Assembly: GCA_934613645.1 (NCBI GenBank)
Contig: CAKTTC010000005.1
Span: forward strand, 62,001-126,000
Source: an uncultured Opitutales bacterium
Lineage (GTDB): Bacteria > Verrucomicrobiota > Verrucomicrobiia > Opitutales > Intestinicryptomonadaceae
Length of the DNA stretch: 64,000 nucleotides
Direction: 5' to 3'
In this document: positions 7,649 through 15,153 of the stretch, in pieces
Numbering within the stretch: position 1 is the first letter of the stretch
Layout: the number at the start of each line of letters is the position of its first letter
The notes under the pieces: model-generated
What the model saw: the letters and a program-made list of their open reading frames with translations, nothing else
Database searches by the model: none
Told to the model about the DNA's origin: nothing
Program-made: the position numbers and the translations under genes

Positions 7649-9807
7649 TAGAATTTAAGGTTTAGCCCCACTTTGAACATTCTCCCCATTGCGGGGTAGA
7701 ACGAATTTTTCACGGCGACTGTCGCGTAGGTTTCGTCGAGGACGTTTTCAACCGCCGCAAAAACCGACGCATATTTGCAAACGCGCGCGTTTGCGCGTAT
7801 GTCGAACGTAACGTAGTCGGGCATTTTTCTGAGTGAATTGGTCATGTCCGACGCCTGATACTGCGCGGCGGTATAGTTCGCCTGAAAGGTAATTGTAAGC
7901 AAATCCACGGGGCGCACGAATACGCCCGCGAAACAGTTGAACCACGGCACAAGCGGAATGTTTTTGCCGTCGAATTCGCCCGCAATAAAACGCGCGTCAA
8001 CAAGCGACGCTCCCGAATACGCCCCGCCGAAGCCCACATCGTATGAAGCGTAAATGTCCGCGCCCAGACGCATTGTGTCGGGGAGGTTGTCGTTTACGGT
8101 ATTGCCCGCGGGGGTTGAACGCTGGTAATACATAATTTCGTCGTGCATAAACAGGGCGTAGACGCTGGCGTTTATGTTGAGATTTTCGCCGAAAAATTTG
8201 TAGCCAAGCTCGACATTCTGACCCGTTTCGGGCTTGAGGTCTTTGTTGAACTTAATGTCGCCCGCAGTGCCCCAGCCCTGATAAAGCGCGATTTCGTCGG
8301 TGGCGGGATAGCGGAAAAGCTGGTCGAACTTCAGATACGCGCTGGATAGCTCGTCGAACTTGTAGTTGAGCGAAGCCGTCGCCGCTCCGCCCGTCTGCCA
8401 GACCGACTGGTCGTAGGAGTTGGCGTCTACGACATAGATTTCATAATACGGCGGAATAGGAACAACGCGCACGGCGCGCTCGATGTTGTTGACGGAAGTC
8501 TGGGCGGCGTCGAAACGCGCGCAAACGTCGGCGGTGAGCCGCTCTGTGATGTCGTGTTCCACTCCCGCGTGGACGCCCAAAGAAAGCCTGTCGAGGTCGG
8601 TATACTCCTTCATATACTCGGTCGAAATACTGCTTGAAATGTAGCGCGTTGCGCGGAGCTTTCTGTCGATGTTCGAAAACTGCGCTTCAAAGCCCGCGTA
8701 TGCGCGCCAAGCGGCGGCAACTTCGGTTTCGAACTCCGAAGCGAAAGTAAAAGTGTATTGGTCGTTGAGAACGGGGAAGCCCGTTGCGCCCGAGCTTGAA
8801 ATTTCCCTGTCGCGCGAATTGAACGAAATGTTCGCAAAACCTTTTGTGCGCGCACCGTCGAGGTCAAAATTGCCCGAAACAACGTATGATTCGCACGAAT
8901 AAATTGTGCCCGCGCTCGTGGCGTGCTGGGGGTCGCGCATCATATCGTCAAAGGTGAGTGCGTTGGGGTATTCGGTGTAGGTTTTGCTGTAGTTGCCCGT
9001 GATTGCGAAAGTGGCGGTGTCGCTTAAAAAGTAGCCGACGCTTCCGCCGAAATTGTCGGCCCAACTTTCGGAATAGTCGCGGTAGCCGCCCGTGTAGTAT
9101 CGGCGCGCGTTGACTGTTGCGAAGCCGTCGAGGCGCGAAAGCGAACCGAATGCGTTTGCCGAGTAGGTGTCGTATGAGCCGTAGAAGCCGCCGACCGCAA
9201 GCGTGTCGGTTTTGGAAATGTCGCGCGTTTTGACGTTTATGACGCCCGCAACCGCGTTGTTGCCGTAGCGCGCGCTGTTTGCCCCGCGCATAACTTCGAC
9301 CGAGGCGATGTTGTCCATCGGAATTTGAAGCCACGGGATTGAATCCATATCAATGCGGTTGTAGCGCACGCCGTCTACTATCACCGCAACGCGCAACTGC
9401 GAGTTTTCGCCGAAGCCGCGCATTGCAAGCTGTCCGTCGTCGGGGTTGCCCGTGTAGCTTACAAGGCGTATTGTTGTAGTTTTAAGGAGCAGTTCCGGAA
9501 TGCTTGCCGCCCCCACGTCGGAAATGTCTTCGGCGGTAAGGAAAGTAGCGTTTTGCGGGCGCGACAATTCAGCTTCGTCGAAACGGCTACCCACCGCCTC
9601 AACGGGAGCGAGAACTCCGTCGGAGGAATCCGCGGGCTGCTGTTGAGCCGTTTCCGACTGCCCTTGCGGCTGCGTTGCTTCCGCCCGCGCCTGCGCGCCG
9701 CCTTCCGCCGCTTGAGCCGCCGCATTAGACGCCGAAGTTTCGTCCGCAAAAACGGACGAAACCGACGCCGCAAAAAACGCGAATATTGTTATATAACGTT
9801 TCTTCAT
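7648..9807 (-). CDS. btuB: TonB-dependent outer-membrane receptor, BtuB-like
   Basis: 719 residues from the ATG at 9807; an alternative ATG nine bases upstream is possible. A signal peptide is followed by an Ala/Gln-rich linker, then a plug domain with the typical order LSRPQNATFLTAEDI, IPELLLKT, MRGFG, VAVIVDGVRYN, IASVEVMRGANSARYGNNAVAGVINV. A long 22-strand-type barrel follows, ending in Phe (VGLNLKF). These receptors import scarce nutrients with energy from TonB-ExbBD. The size and plug resemble BtuB, and the operon starts with a cobalamin riboswitch, so cobalamin or another corrinoid is the likely substrate. Identity as a TonB receptor is certain; BtuB specificity is inferred from regulation. 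Confidence 0.82.
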   Translation of the reverse strand: MKKRYITIFAFFAASVSSVFADETSASNAAAQAAEGGAQARAEATQPQGQSETAQQQPADSSDGVLAPVEAVGSRFDEAELSRPQNATFLTAEDISDVGAASIPELLLKTTTIRLVSYTGNPDDGQLAMRGFGENSQLRVAVIVDGVRYNRIDMDSIPWLQIPMDNIASVEVMRGANSARYGNNAVAGVINVKTRDISKTDTLAVGGFYGSYDTYSANAFGSLSRLDGFATVNARRYYTGGYRDYSESWADNFGGSVGYFLSDTATFAITGNYSKTYTEYPNALTFDDMMRDPQHATSAGTIYSCESYVVSGNFDLDGARTKGFANISFNSRDREISSSGATGFPVLNDQYTFTFASEFETEVAAAWRAYAGFEAQFSNIDRKLRATRYISSSISTEYMKEYTDLDRLSLGVHAGVEHDITERLTADVCARFDAAQTSVNNIERAVRVVPIPPYYEIYVVDANSYDQSVWQTGGAATASLNYKFDELSSAYLKFDQLFRYPATDEIALYQGWGTAGDIKFNKDLKPETGQNVELGYKFFGENLNINASVYALFMHDEIMYYQRSTPAGNTVNDNLPDTMRLGADIYASYDVGFGGAYSGASLVDARFIAGEFDGKNIPLVPWFNCFAGVFVRPVDLLTITFQANYTAAQYQASDMTNSLRKMPDYVTFDIRANARVCKYASVFAAVENVLDETYATVAVKNSFYPAMGRMFKVGLNLKF

Positions 9808-9818
9808 AACGCGCATGC

Positions 9819-9855
9819 GCGCGTCGGAGAAAAACTACTACAAACTCCGACGCGC
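9819..9855 (-). promoter_or_regulatory. Intercistronic hairpin before the receptor start
   Basis: GCGCGTCGGAG and CTCCGACGCGC form a perfect 11-bp stem around a 15-nt loop, ending about 12 nt before the receptor ATG. There is no T run on the downstream side, so it does not look like a terminator. It could block exonucleases, occlude the start, or set different expression of the two genes. Confidence 0.6.
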
Positions 9856-9864
9856 CTAAACCGA

Positions 9865-10821
9865 CTATTTGCGTCTTCTGTAAGCCGCAAACGCGAGGGC
9901 GATTGCGCCGAATGCCGCCGCGCATGTAGCGGGTTCGGGAATTGTGGAATATGTGAGGTTGTCTATTGCAATGTATGAGGGATTCGTCATACCCCATTCG
10001 TTGCCGAAAGAAGAGAGGAGCTGGAACGACAATCCGCAAAGGCCTTCGCCGTCGTTGAGAGCGGAAATGTCGATTGTGTTCCAACCGTCCATAATAAAGA
10101 CGCTGCCCGCATTGTTTTGCGCCAAAACAACGTCCAAGCTTCTGGATTCGTCAATGTCCCAGTTTGTATCGACCGCATATATGCGCAACACAAAGAAGCT
10201 GCCTTCGCTGTTGTTTACGTTGTTGTATATTTTGTCGAACGCCGTAGAACCCGCGGCTTCTCCCATAGTTGAATTGCCCGTGTTCAAGCCGTAGTAGCCA
10301 TACGAGGTAAGGGAAACGTCAATCGTGCTGAAAGCCAACGCTTCGTTTACGATGAGGGAAGTTGTAGCCGCTTCTTTTACCGCGACCGGATTCCACGATG
10401 AGTCATATTCGACATGTCCCAACACTGTGTAATACGTGTTTTCCGAATACTTCGTGGACATTGTTCCCTTGATTGCAGGAGCACAGATAACGCCGAAGTT
10501 CGAGCTACCGTCTGCGCCGCCGCCCGCCCTGCTGTCAACGTCGTTTTCTGAGGTTGTTCCCGCGTTCGACGTTGAATTCGAAATCACGCCGCCGCAATAG
10601 CTACCCGAAGCTGTGAGGCTGGCAGAATAAAGCCCGTCCTTCGAAAGGCTGTCGTATGTGCTTCCGCCGGAAGTCCAACCAACTGCATCACCAGTTTTTG
10701 TGCTAAGCGCGGGATTCGCGCCCGAGGGAATAGTTTCGAAGTCGAACACGCCCTGCGCGGCCGACAATGTTAACGTTGCAATCGCGGTTAACGCGACCGC
10801 GAACATCTTTTTGTTTTTCAT
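9865..10821 (-). CDS. DUF4465-like PEP-CTERM surface protein, first gene of the B12-riboswitch operon
   Basis: 318 residues from the ATG at 10821, which has a GGAG ribosome binding site 7 nt upstream; an upstream in-frame start adds 28 residues that do not look like a signal peptide. The protein has a signal peptide (MKNKKMFAVALTAIATLTLSAAQG), a secreted beta domain with VFDFETIPSG, GWNTIDISALNDGEGLCGLSFQLLSS and NPSYIAIDNL, and a PEP-CTERM tail (IPEPATCAAAFG...RRRK). The arrangement resembles DUF4465 proteins, which in Bacteroidetes occur with corrinoid transport genes (recollection, unverified). It directly follows a cobalamin riboswitch and precedes the receptor, so a corrinoid-binding or receptor-accessory role is plausible. 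Confidence 0.75.
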   Translation of the reverse strand: MKNKKMFAVALTAIATLTLSAAQGVFDFETIPSGANPALSTKTGDAVGWTSGGSTYDSLSKDGLYSASLTASGSYCGGVISNSTSNAGTTSENDVDSRAGGGADGSSNFGVICAPAIKGTMSTKYSENTYYTVLGHVEYDSSWNPVAVKEAATTSLIVNEALAFSTIDVSLTSYGYYGLNTGNSTMGEAAGSTAFDKIYNNVNNSEGSFFVLRIYAVDTNWDIDESRSLDVVLAQNNAGSVFIMDGWNTIDISALNDGEGLCGLSFQLLSSFGNEWGMTNPSYIAIDNLTYSTIPEPATCAAAFGAIALAFAAYRRRK

Positions 10822-10954
10822 AATATCTCCTGTTAGGTTAGTGTTGCGTTCCCCGAACAAAAAAACCGAAACGCCCCAAGGAGACCTGTCGGGCAAAAAA
10901 CCCAAAATGTCCGACCACCTCTTTTTGCGCCCCGAATTTCCTTACGCGGGAATT

Positions 10955-11165
10955 TCGCGGACATTGCCCTTCGTCACGTCTTCTGGCTTATGCTTTTAGG
11001 CCACGGCAAAAACCGCCGCCGCCCAAGTCCGAACCTTCCCGCCGTAAGGCAGTGGCAAAACCCGAACTCTTCTCAGCAATTACAGAGGCGCGACCGCGTC
11101 CGATTAGGAGATTTCCTCCCCTCACGGATCTTCCGTTTGACGAAAAGCGTCGCATTCTTTCAGCC
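10955..11165 (-). promoter_or_regulatory. Cobalamin riboswitch controlling the surface-protein/receptor operon
   Basis: Read on the minus strand, the leader contains the hallmark blocks of the adenosylcobalamin riboswitch in order: GGACGCGGTCGCGCCTCTGT, then TTTTGCCACTGCCTTACGG with CGGGAAGG, and finally AAGCCAGAAGACGTG (the B12-box-like segment). It lies about 135-340 nt upstream of the first ATG. High intracellular cobalamin should switch the operon off. A TTGACA at 11227-11222 could be the -35 element of its promoter. Confidence 0.88.
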
Positions 11166-11247
11166 GAAATCTCGGCCGATTTTTAAAGAACTTCTCCGAA
11201 TCTTCTCTCCACCGCAAAATTTGTCAACCAAATTATTTTATGATTCC

Positions 11248-11589
11248 TGAAGGGGCGGCAATCGGCGCAACCGATGTGCCTTTGCTCACTGCTTAAAGTA
11301 GCGCAACTTTAACGGACAAACAAAGGCGCATTGCCTACGGCAATCGGCGCCGCTTATCCACATATAAAAAACTTTAACGGGAAAACAAAGGCGAACGGGC
11401 TACGCCCGCCGCCGCTTCCCCATACGTAAAAAAAGCGGATTGGCTTTAGCCAATACCGCTTTGAACTTAATTAAAGTTTTTTATATGTTCGCAAGTGGCG
11501 GCAATCGGCGCAACCGATGTGCCTTTGCTCTTTTTATTTAAGTAAAGCAACATTGATGTAATCAATTTGCGCCTCTTCCCAACATATAA
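11248..11589. repeat. Cluster of short intergenic palindromic repeats (cluster 1)
   Basis: At least five small palindromes lie in a row, each with similar outer arms (AAAGGCG or GGCG on one side, CGCC/CGCTTTG on the other) and a different inner stem: CAATCGG/CCGAT twice, ATTGCC/GGCAAT, GGGC/GCCC, ATTGGC/GCCAAT and ATTGA/TCAAT. Shared border words are ACTTTAA, TTTTATATGTT and ATTCCTGAAG. The same family recurs at 54.7-55.1 kb and 56.9-57.2 kb. No coding potential is seen. Confidence 0.8.
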
Positions 11590-11594
11590 AATGT

Positions 11595-13370
11595 TTATTT
11601 TTGTTTTTTATACAAGAGGTAGTCGCGCGCGGGGACTGTTTTGCCCGAATACTCGAAAGGTTTTTCCGAGTAGTTGACTACGACTTCACTGCCGTCTGAG
11701 TAGCCCACAAGCACGACGTTGTCGGCGAGGTTTTCGTGGCGGTCGATGAATTCGTATTGCAGGTAGCGCATCGGGACGTATTCGCGGTATGCTTCGGCGA
11801 TTGCGTCGATGTCGGCCTGCGTTTTGTATTGTGTCCAATAGAAGGTGGGTCTGCCACCCGCTTCGATGAAGTTCAAACGCCACTCGTGTCCCTTGGGCTT
11901 GAGGTAGCAGTCGATAGTATCCCAGTCAACATTGCTCAAAATGATTCCGTGGTAGACAATCTGCCAGAGCGGCAAAAGCTTGTGTTCGGTGAGCGTCTTG
12001 GCATAGCGTTCGGGCTTGTGGCGTTGGGCGCGATACATTCTGCTTGTGTAAAGCGCGTAGTCGAGCACCTTGGCGACGTGGTCGAAGCCCGCTTCGGAAG
12101 TGAAGCCGCCGAACGCCGCGCGGTATTTTTCGCCCAAGCGGATTTGGTGTTGCGCCATTTCCTTGCGGTTGTTAGGGTGGAGGAGGTCGCAGCAGGGCGA
12201 CGGGCGGATTGCGCTTGTAACATCGACGTGCTGCGGAGCGTTCTGCCCCATGTCTTTAAGGTGGGCGATGTCGGAATCCATATAGCGGTCGCAAATGGTC
12301 TGGAAGCAGGTATGATACGCCTGCCCGCCCGGCCAATAGCAGTATGTGCGGGGTTTGCCGTCGCGCGTTTTGCTGACGTATTCGTCGCTCCAACCCTTGG
12401 CGCGCTTATACATATTGTGGTTGTTGATGTGGGTAGTCATATGATACCCGAGCGACTTGCCGAGCTTGATTGCCTCGCGCATTTTGGCTTCGCCGCCGAG
12501 GCGTTCCTCAACGGGGAACAGGTCGGGGAAATATCCGTCGAAGCCGTTGACCTGCCAGCCCACAAAGCACATATCGGCCTCTTTCACGCCCGCCTCGCGG
12601 ATTTTCTTCATAACGTCCATAAAGCTGTCGAACGTGTGGACTACCAGAAGTTCGTGTTTTACCTTATCCCACTGCGCGTCGTTGCTGCCCTTCATTCCTT
12701 TCGGGTGCTTGTTGCGCGCCATCTTGATTCTGATAAACGGGGCGTCAACCGTGTATTTCAGCGTGGGGTTGCCCTTTACGCGCTCTTTCAGCGGAACAAC
12801 CTCGCCGCGGTCGAGCTGGTATTGGCGGTATTTTTTAGCCATTCCAACGTAGTCGGCGTCTTTACCCTTTAGCTCATAGTAGTCAATTACTATGTCTTCG
12901 TAGGGGTCGAAGTCGATTTTGTTGATGTCGTAGCGCGCGAGGAGTTTGTTGACGCCGTTTTCCGCCTGCAAGTCAATGCTCAACTCAAGCGGCATTCCCT
13001 TGGCGATTGCAACATACGTTCCCTTTGCCGACTTCACGCCCCAGAACGGCATCTGCAGCGTGTATTTCATTTTGCCGTTGTCGTGCTTGAAGTAGGCAAT
13101 GTTGCCGAAATCGAGCGAAGGCACAATGAAGTAGCCCTCGTCGCCCTTGTTGGCGGTGAACTCGTCGGCGGAGATGAAAATGCGCTTCGTGCCGCGGGCG
13201 ATGTCGCAAACGGGAATGCGCAAACGCTTTGCGCCATCGGGACGCGCTTCAAGCTTGTATTCTTTTTGGACTCCGTTGAACGTCGGCGTTACGGAATCTA
13301 TCGCCCAAGTAGGCAGTGCCGTCGACAAAAGCGCAACGGCAAAAATTGCCCCCATTGTTTTTCTAATCAT
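11595..13370 (-). CDS. Secreted DUF5696-like protein, possible glycoside hydrolase
   Basis: 591 residues with a clear signal peptide (MIRKTMGAIFAVALLSTALPTWA). An N-terminal beta-sandwich-like part (to about 200) is followed by a TIM-barrel-like region: MCFVGWQVNGFDGYFPDLFPV, YHMTTHINNHNMY, CDLLHPNNRKEMAQHQIRLGEKY and FGGFTSEAGFDH, where strand-end Asp, His and Glu residues could form an active site. The C-terminus (NVVLVGYSDGSEVVVNYS, YLLYKK) is a short beta domain like those capping glycosidases. It resembles DUF5696 proteins, which are related to the GH101 endo-alpha-N-acetylgalactosaminidase clan; the substrate is unknown. It is monocistronic, preceded by about 190 bp shared with the divergent TetR gene. 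Confidence 0.65.
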   Translation of the reverse strand: MIRKTMGAIFAVALLSTALPTWAIDSVTPTFNGVQKEYKLEARPDGAKRLRIPVCDIARGTKRIFISADEFTANKGDEGYFIVPSLDFGNIAYFKHDNGKMKYTLQMPFWGVKSAKGTYVAIAKGMPLELSIDLQAENGVNKLLARYDINKIDFDPYEDIVIDYYELKGKDADYVGMAKKYRQYQLDRGEVVPLKERVKGNPTLKYTVDAPFIRIKMARNKHPKGMKGSNDAQWDKVKHELLVVHTFDSFMDVMKKIREAGVKEADMCFVGWQVNGFDGYFPDLFPVEERLGGEAKMREAIKLGKSLGYHMTTHINNHNMYKRAKGWSDEYVSKTRDGKPRTYCYWPGGQAYHTCFQTICDRYMDSDIAHLKDMGQNAPQHVDVTSAIRPSPCCDLLHPNNRKEMAQHQIRLGEKYRAAFGGFTSEAGFDHVAKVLDYALYTSRMYRAQRHKPERYAKTLTEHKLLPLWQIVYHGIILSNVDWDTIDCYLKPKGHEWRLNFIEAGGRPTFYWTQYKTQADIDAIAEAYREYVPMRYLQYEFIDRHENLADNVVLVGYSDGSEVVVNYSEKPFEYSGKTVPARDYLLYKKQK

Positions 13371-13521
13371 AATGTTCCTTTAGTTTAGTATTGTTTGGTA
13401 ATTATCTCATTCGGATAAGCGCAAAAAAAATCGGCGAAATACCCTGCCCCAAAATTTCGCGCTTAAAACCTGTAGGAACATCTAAATAACGCGGGCGGGG
13501 TGTCAAGATAATTTTTAAGTG

Positions 13522-13562
13522 TTGACAAGATTAAACTTTTAAACATTTGTTTAACTCTTTAT
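13522..13562 (+). promoter_or_regulatory. Promoter and probable TetR operator
   Basis: A consensus -35 TTGACA (13522-13527) is followed by a perfect 7-bp inverted repeat, TTAAACA-TT-TGTTTAA (13539-13554), which covers the expected -10 and start region and ends 8 nt before the regulator ATG. This is the usual layout for an autorepressed TetR gene. The operator call is inference from symmetry and position. Confidence 0.65.
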
Positions 13563-14225
13563 ATGGAACGCGATTTGGAGACGATAATTTCGGGCAACGC
13601 CCCCGACACCTACGCGAAAATTGTCCGCGTGGCTCTGGAGGCGTTTGCAAGCGAAACTCCCGCCGCCGTCAGAATGCGCGACATTGCAAGCCGCGCGGGC
13701 GTGAACCTCGCGCTTGTAAACTACCACTTTCTCTCGAAAGAGAACCTCTACGCTGAAATTGCGCGCATGATTGTGGAGTATCAGAAAAAGGTTTCCGCCG
13801 AATTTTTCGCGCGCTTTGCGGAGGTGGAAAAGTCGGAATCGCGCAAAGACGCCCGCGCGCTCATTTCCGATTTTCTCGCCTCGAGAATCCGCTGCGAGTC
13901 GGAAAAGAACAGGCACGTCCGCAACATAATACTCATCATGATGCGCGAGGAACTTTGCAACACCGAAGCCTACGCACTGTTTTTGCGCGAAATATTCGTC
14001 CCGCGCGTCTTCGCCGTTGCAAGGCTTGTCGAAATAGCCTCGGGCGGCGCGTTTGCGGGCGAATCTTCGCTGATTGCCGCAAAGATGATGCTCGGAATGA
14101 CGCACCTTTTCAACACCGCGCGCACGGGGTTTAAATACGACCTGAAATGGCGCAGAATAGGCAAAAAGGAGGCCGAACGCGTCAGGGCGGTCGCCGAAAA
14201 AATCGTGGCAAAAATTTTGGACTGA
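13563..14225 (+). CDS. TetR/AcrR-family transcriptional repressor of the RND operon
   Basis: 220 residues. The N-terminal helix-turn-helix is typical: ALEAFASETPAAVRMRDIASRAGVNLALVNYHFLSKENLYAEIA (about 22-66), with the conserved NYHF at the end of the recognition helix. The rest is an all-helical ligand/dimer domain with no recognisable ligand family. It starts 8 nt after a palindrome that probably serves as its operator and is followed directly by the efflux genes. It is therefore likely the local repressor, induced by a pump substrate. The adaptor frame opens 7 nt after its stop. Confidence 0.88.
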   Translation: MERDLETIISGNAPDTYAKIVRVALEAFASETPAAVRMRDIASRAGVNLALVNYHFLSKENLYAEIARMIVEYQKKVSAEFFARFAEVEKSESRKDARALISDFLASRIRCESEKNRHVRNIILIMMREELCNTEAYALFLREIFVPRVFAVARLVEIASGGAFAGESSLIAAKMMLGMTHLFNTARTGFKYDLKWRRIGKKEAERVRAVAEKIVAKILD

Positions 14226-14232
14226 ACTTTAA

Positions 14233-15153
14233 AAAAATGAATTACAAAACTTCAAGGAGGGGCAGTTCGTCAAAAAGGGCGACCTGCTCTTCGTTATCGA
14301 CCCGCGCACGTTCGAGGCTGAACTCGCTTCGGCAAAGGCGCGCGTGGCGGAAGTAGAAGCCCGCGTGAAACTCGCCGACACGAACCTCAAGCGCGCCAAG
14401 GAGCTTTTCGCCGCCGACGTCGTTTCGCAGGAGGTGCTCGACACCCGCAGCTGCGAAATGCTCTCGGCAAACGCCGCCCTGCTGAGCGCGAAAGCCGTTT
14501 TGCGGAACGCGCAGCTGAACCTCGACTTCGCCTACATACGCGCGCCCATTTCGGGTAGAATAAGCGAGAAGCTCGTGGACATCGGCAACCTCGTTGTGGC
14601 GAACTCCACCGTGCTTACTACAATCGTAAAATACGACACCATTCAGGGGTATTTCGAACTGAGCGAACGCGACGTTGTAAACTACCGCGACGCGGGGCTT
14701 TTCAAACAGATAAACGTCGAGGCGGGCACAGGCCCGAAAGTGGAGCTGAGGCTTTTCGAAAACGCCGACAAAGTGCGCGGGGGAATCCTCAACTATTGCG
14801 ACAACCAAATAAGCCCCGAAACCGCAACGCTTGCAATGCGCGCCGATTTCGACAACGCCGACGGTTCGCTTACCCCCGGAATGTTCGGGACTGTCTCCGT
14901 AGCGGGGCAGACGCTCGAAAACGCGCTGCTCGTTCCCGAAAGCGCGATTGGAACCGACTTGGTAGGCCGCTACGTAATGCTCGCCGACAAAGATTCGAAA
15001 ATCGTCTACAGACACGTTGAAGTCGGCAGGCTCTACGGCAAATACAGAATCATAGAAAAAGGGCTTTCCGAAACCGACAGGGTTGTTGTCGCGGGCTTGC
15101 AGCGTGCCGTGGAGGGCGCGAAAGTGAAAGTCAAAACCGAAAGCGTGAAGTAG
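14233..15153 (+). CDS. RND efflux periplasmic adaptor (MFP), 5'-truncated
   Basis: The open frame encodes most of an AcrA/MexA-like adaptor: EGQFVKKGDLLFVIDPRTF (lipoyl half), an alpha-hairpin rich in Ala and Lys, FAYIRAPISGRISEKLVDIGN (second lipoyl half), the beta-barrel and the membrane-proximal region (GLSETDRVVVAGLQRAVEGA). Such proteins bridge the inner-membrane pump and the outer-membrane channel. The coding frame is open only from 14233, right after a TAA, and has no ATG. The signal peptide and first 50-70 residues are missing. An ATG at 14237 is in another frame (MNYKTSRRG), as if a deletion joined the original start to the lipoyl domain out of frame. The first in-frame start is GTG at 14344, which would drop half the lipoyl domain. 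Probably non-functional unless the sequence is in error. Confidence 0.75.
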   Translation, partial: KNELQNFKEGQFVKKGDLLFVIDPRTFEAELASAKARVAEVEARVKLADTNLKRAKELFAADVVSQEVLDTRSCEMLSANAALLSAKAVLRNAQLNLDFAYIRAPISGRISEKLVDIGNLVVANSTVLTTIVKYDTIQGYFELSERDVVNYRDAGLFKQINVEAGTGPKVELRLFENADKVRGGILNYCDNQISPETATLAMRADFDNADGSLTPGMFGTVSVAGQTLENALLVPESAIGTDLVGRYVMLADKDSKIVYRHVEVGRLYGKYRIIEKGLSETDRVVVAGLQRAVEGAKVKVKTESVK

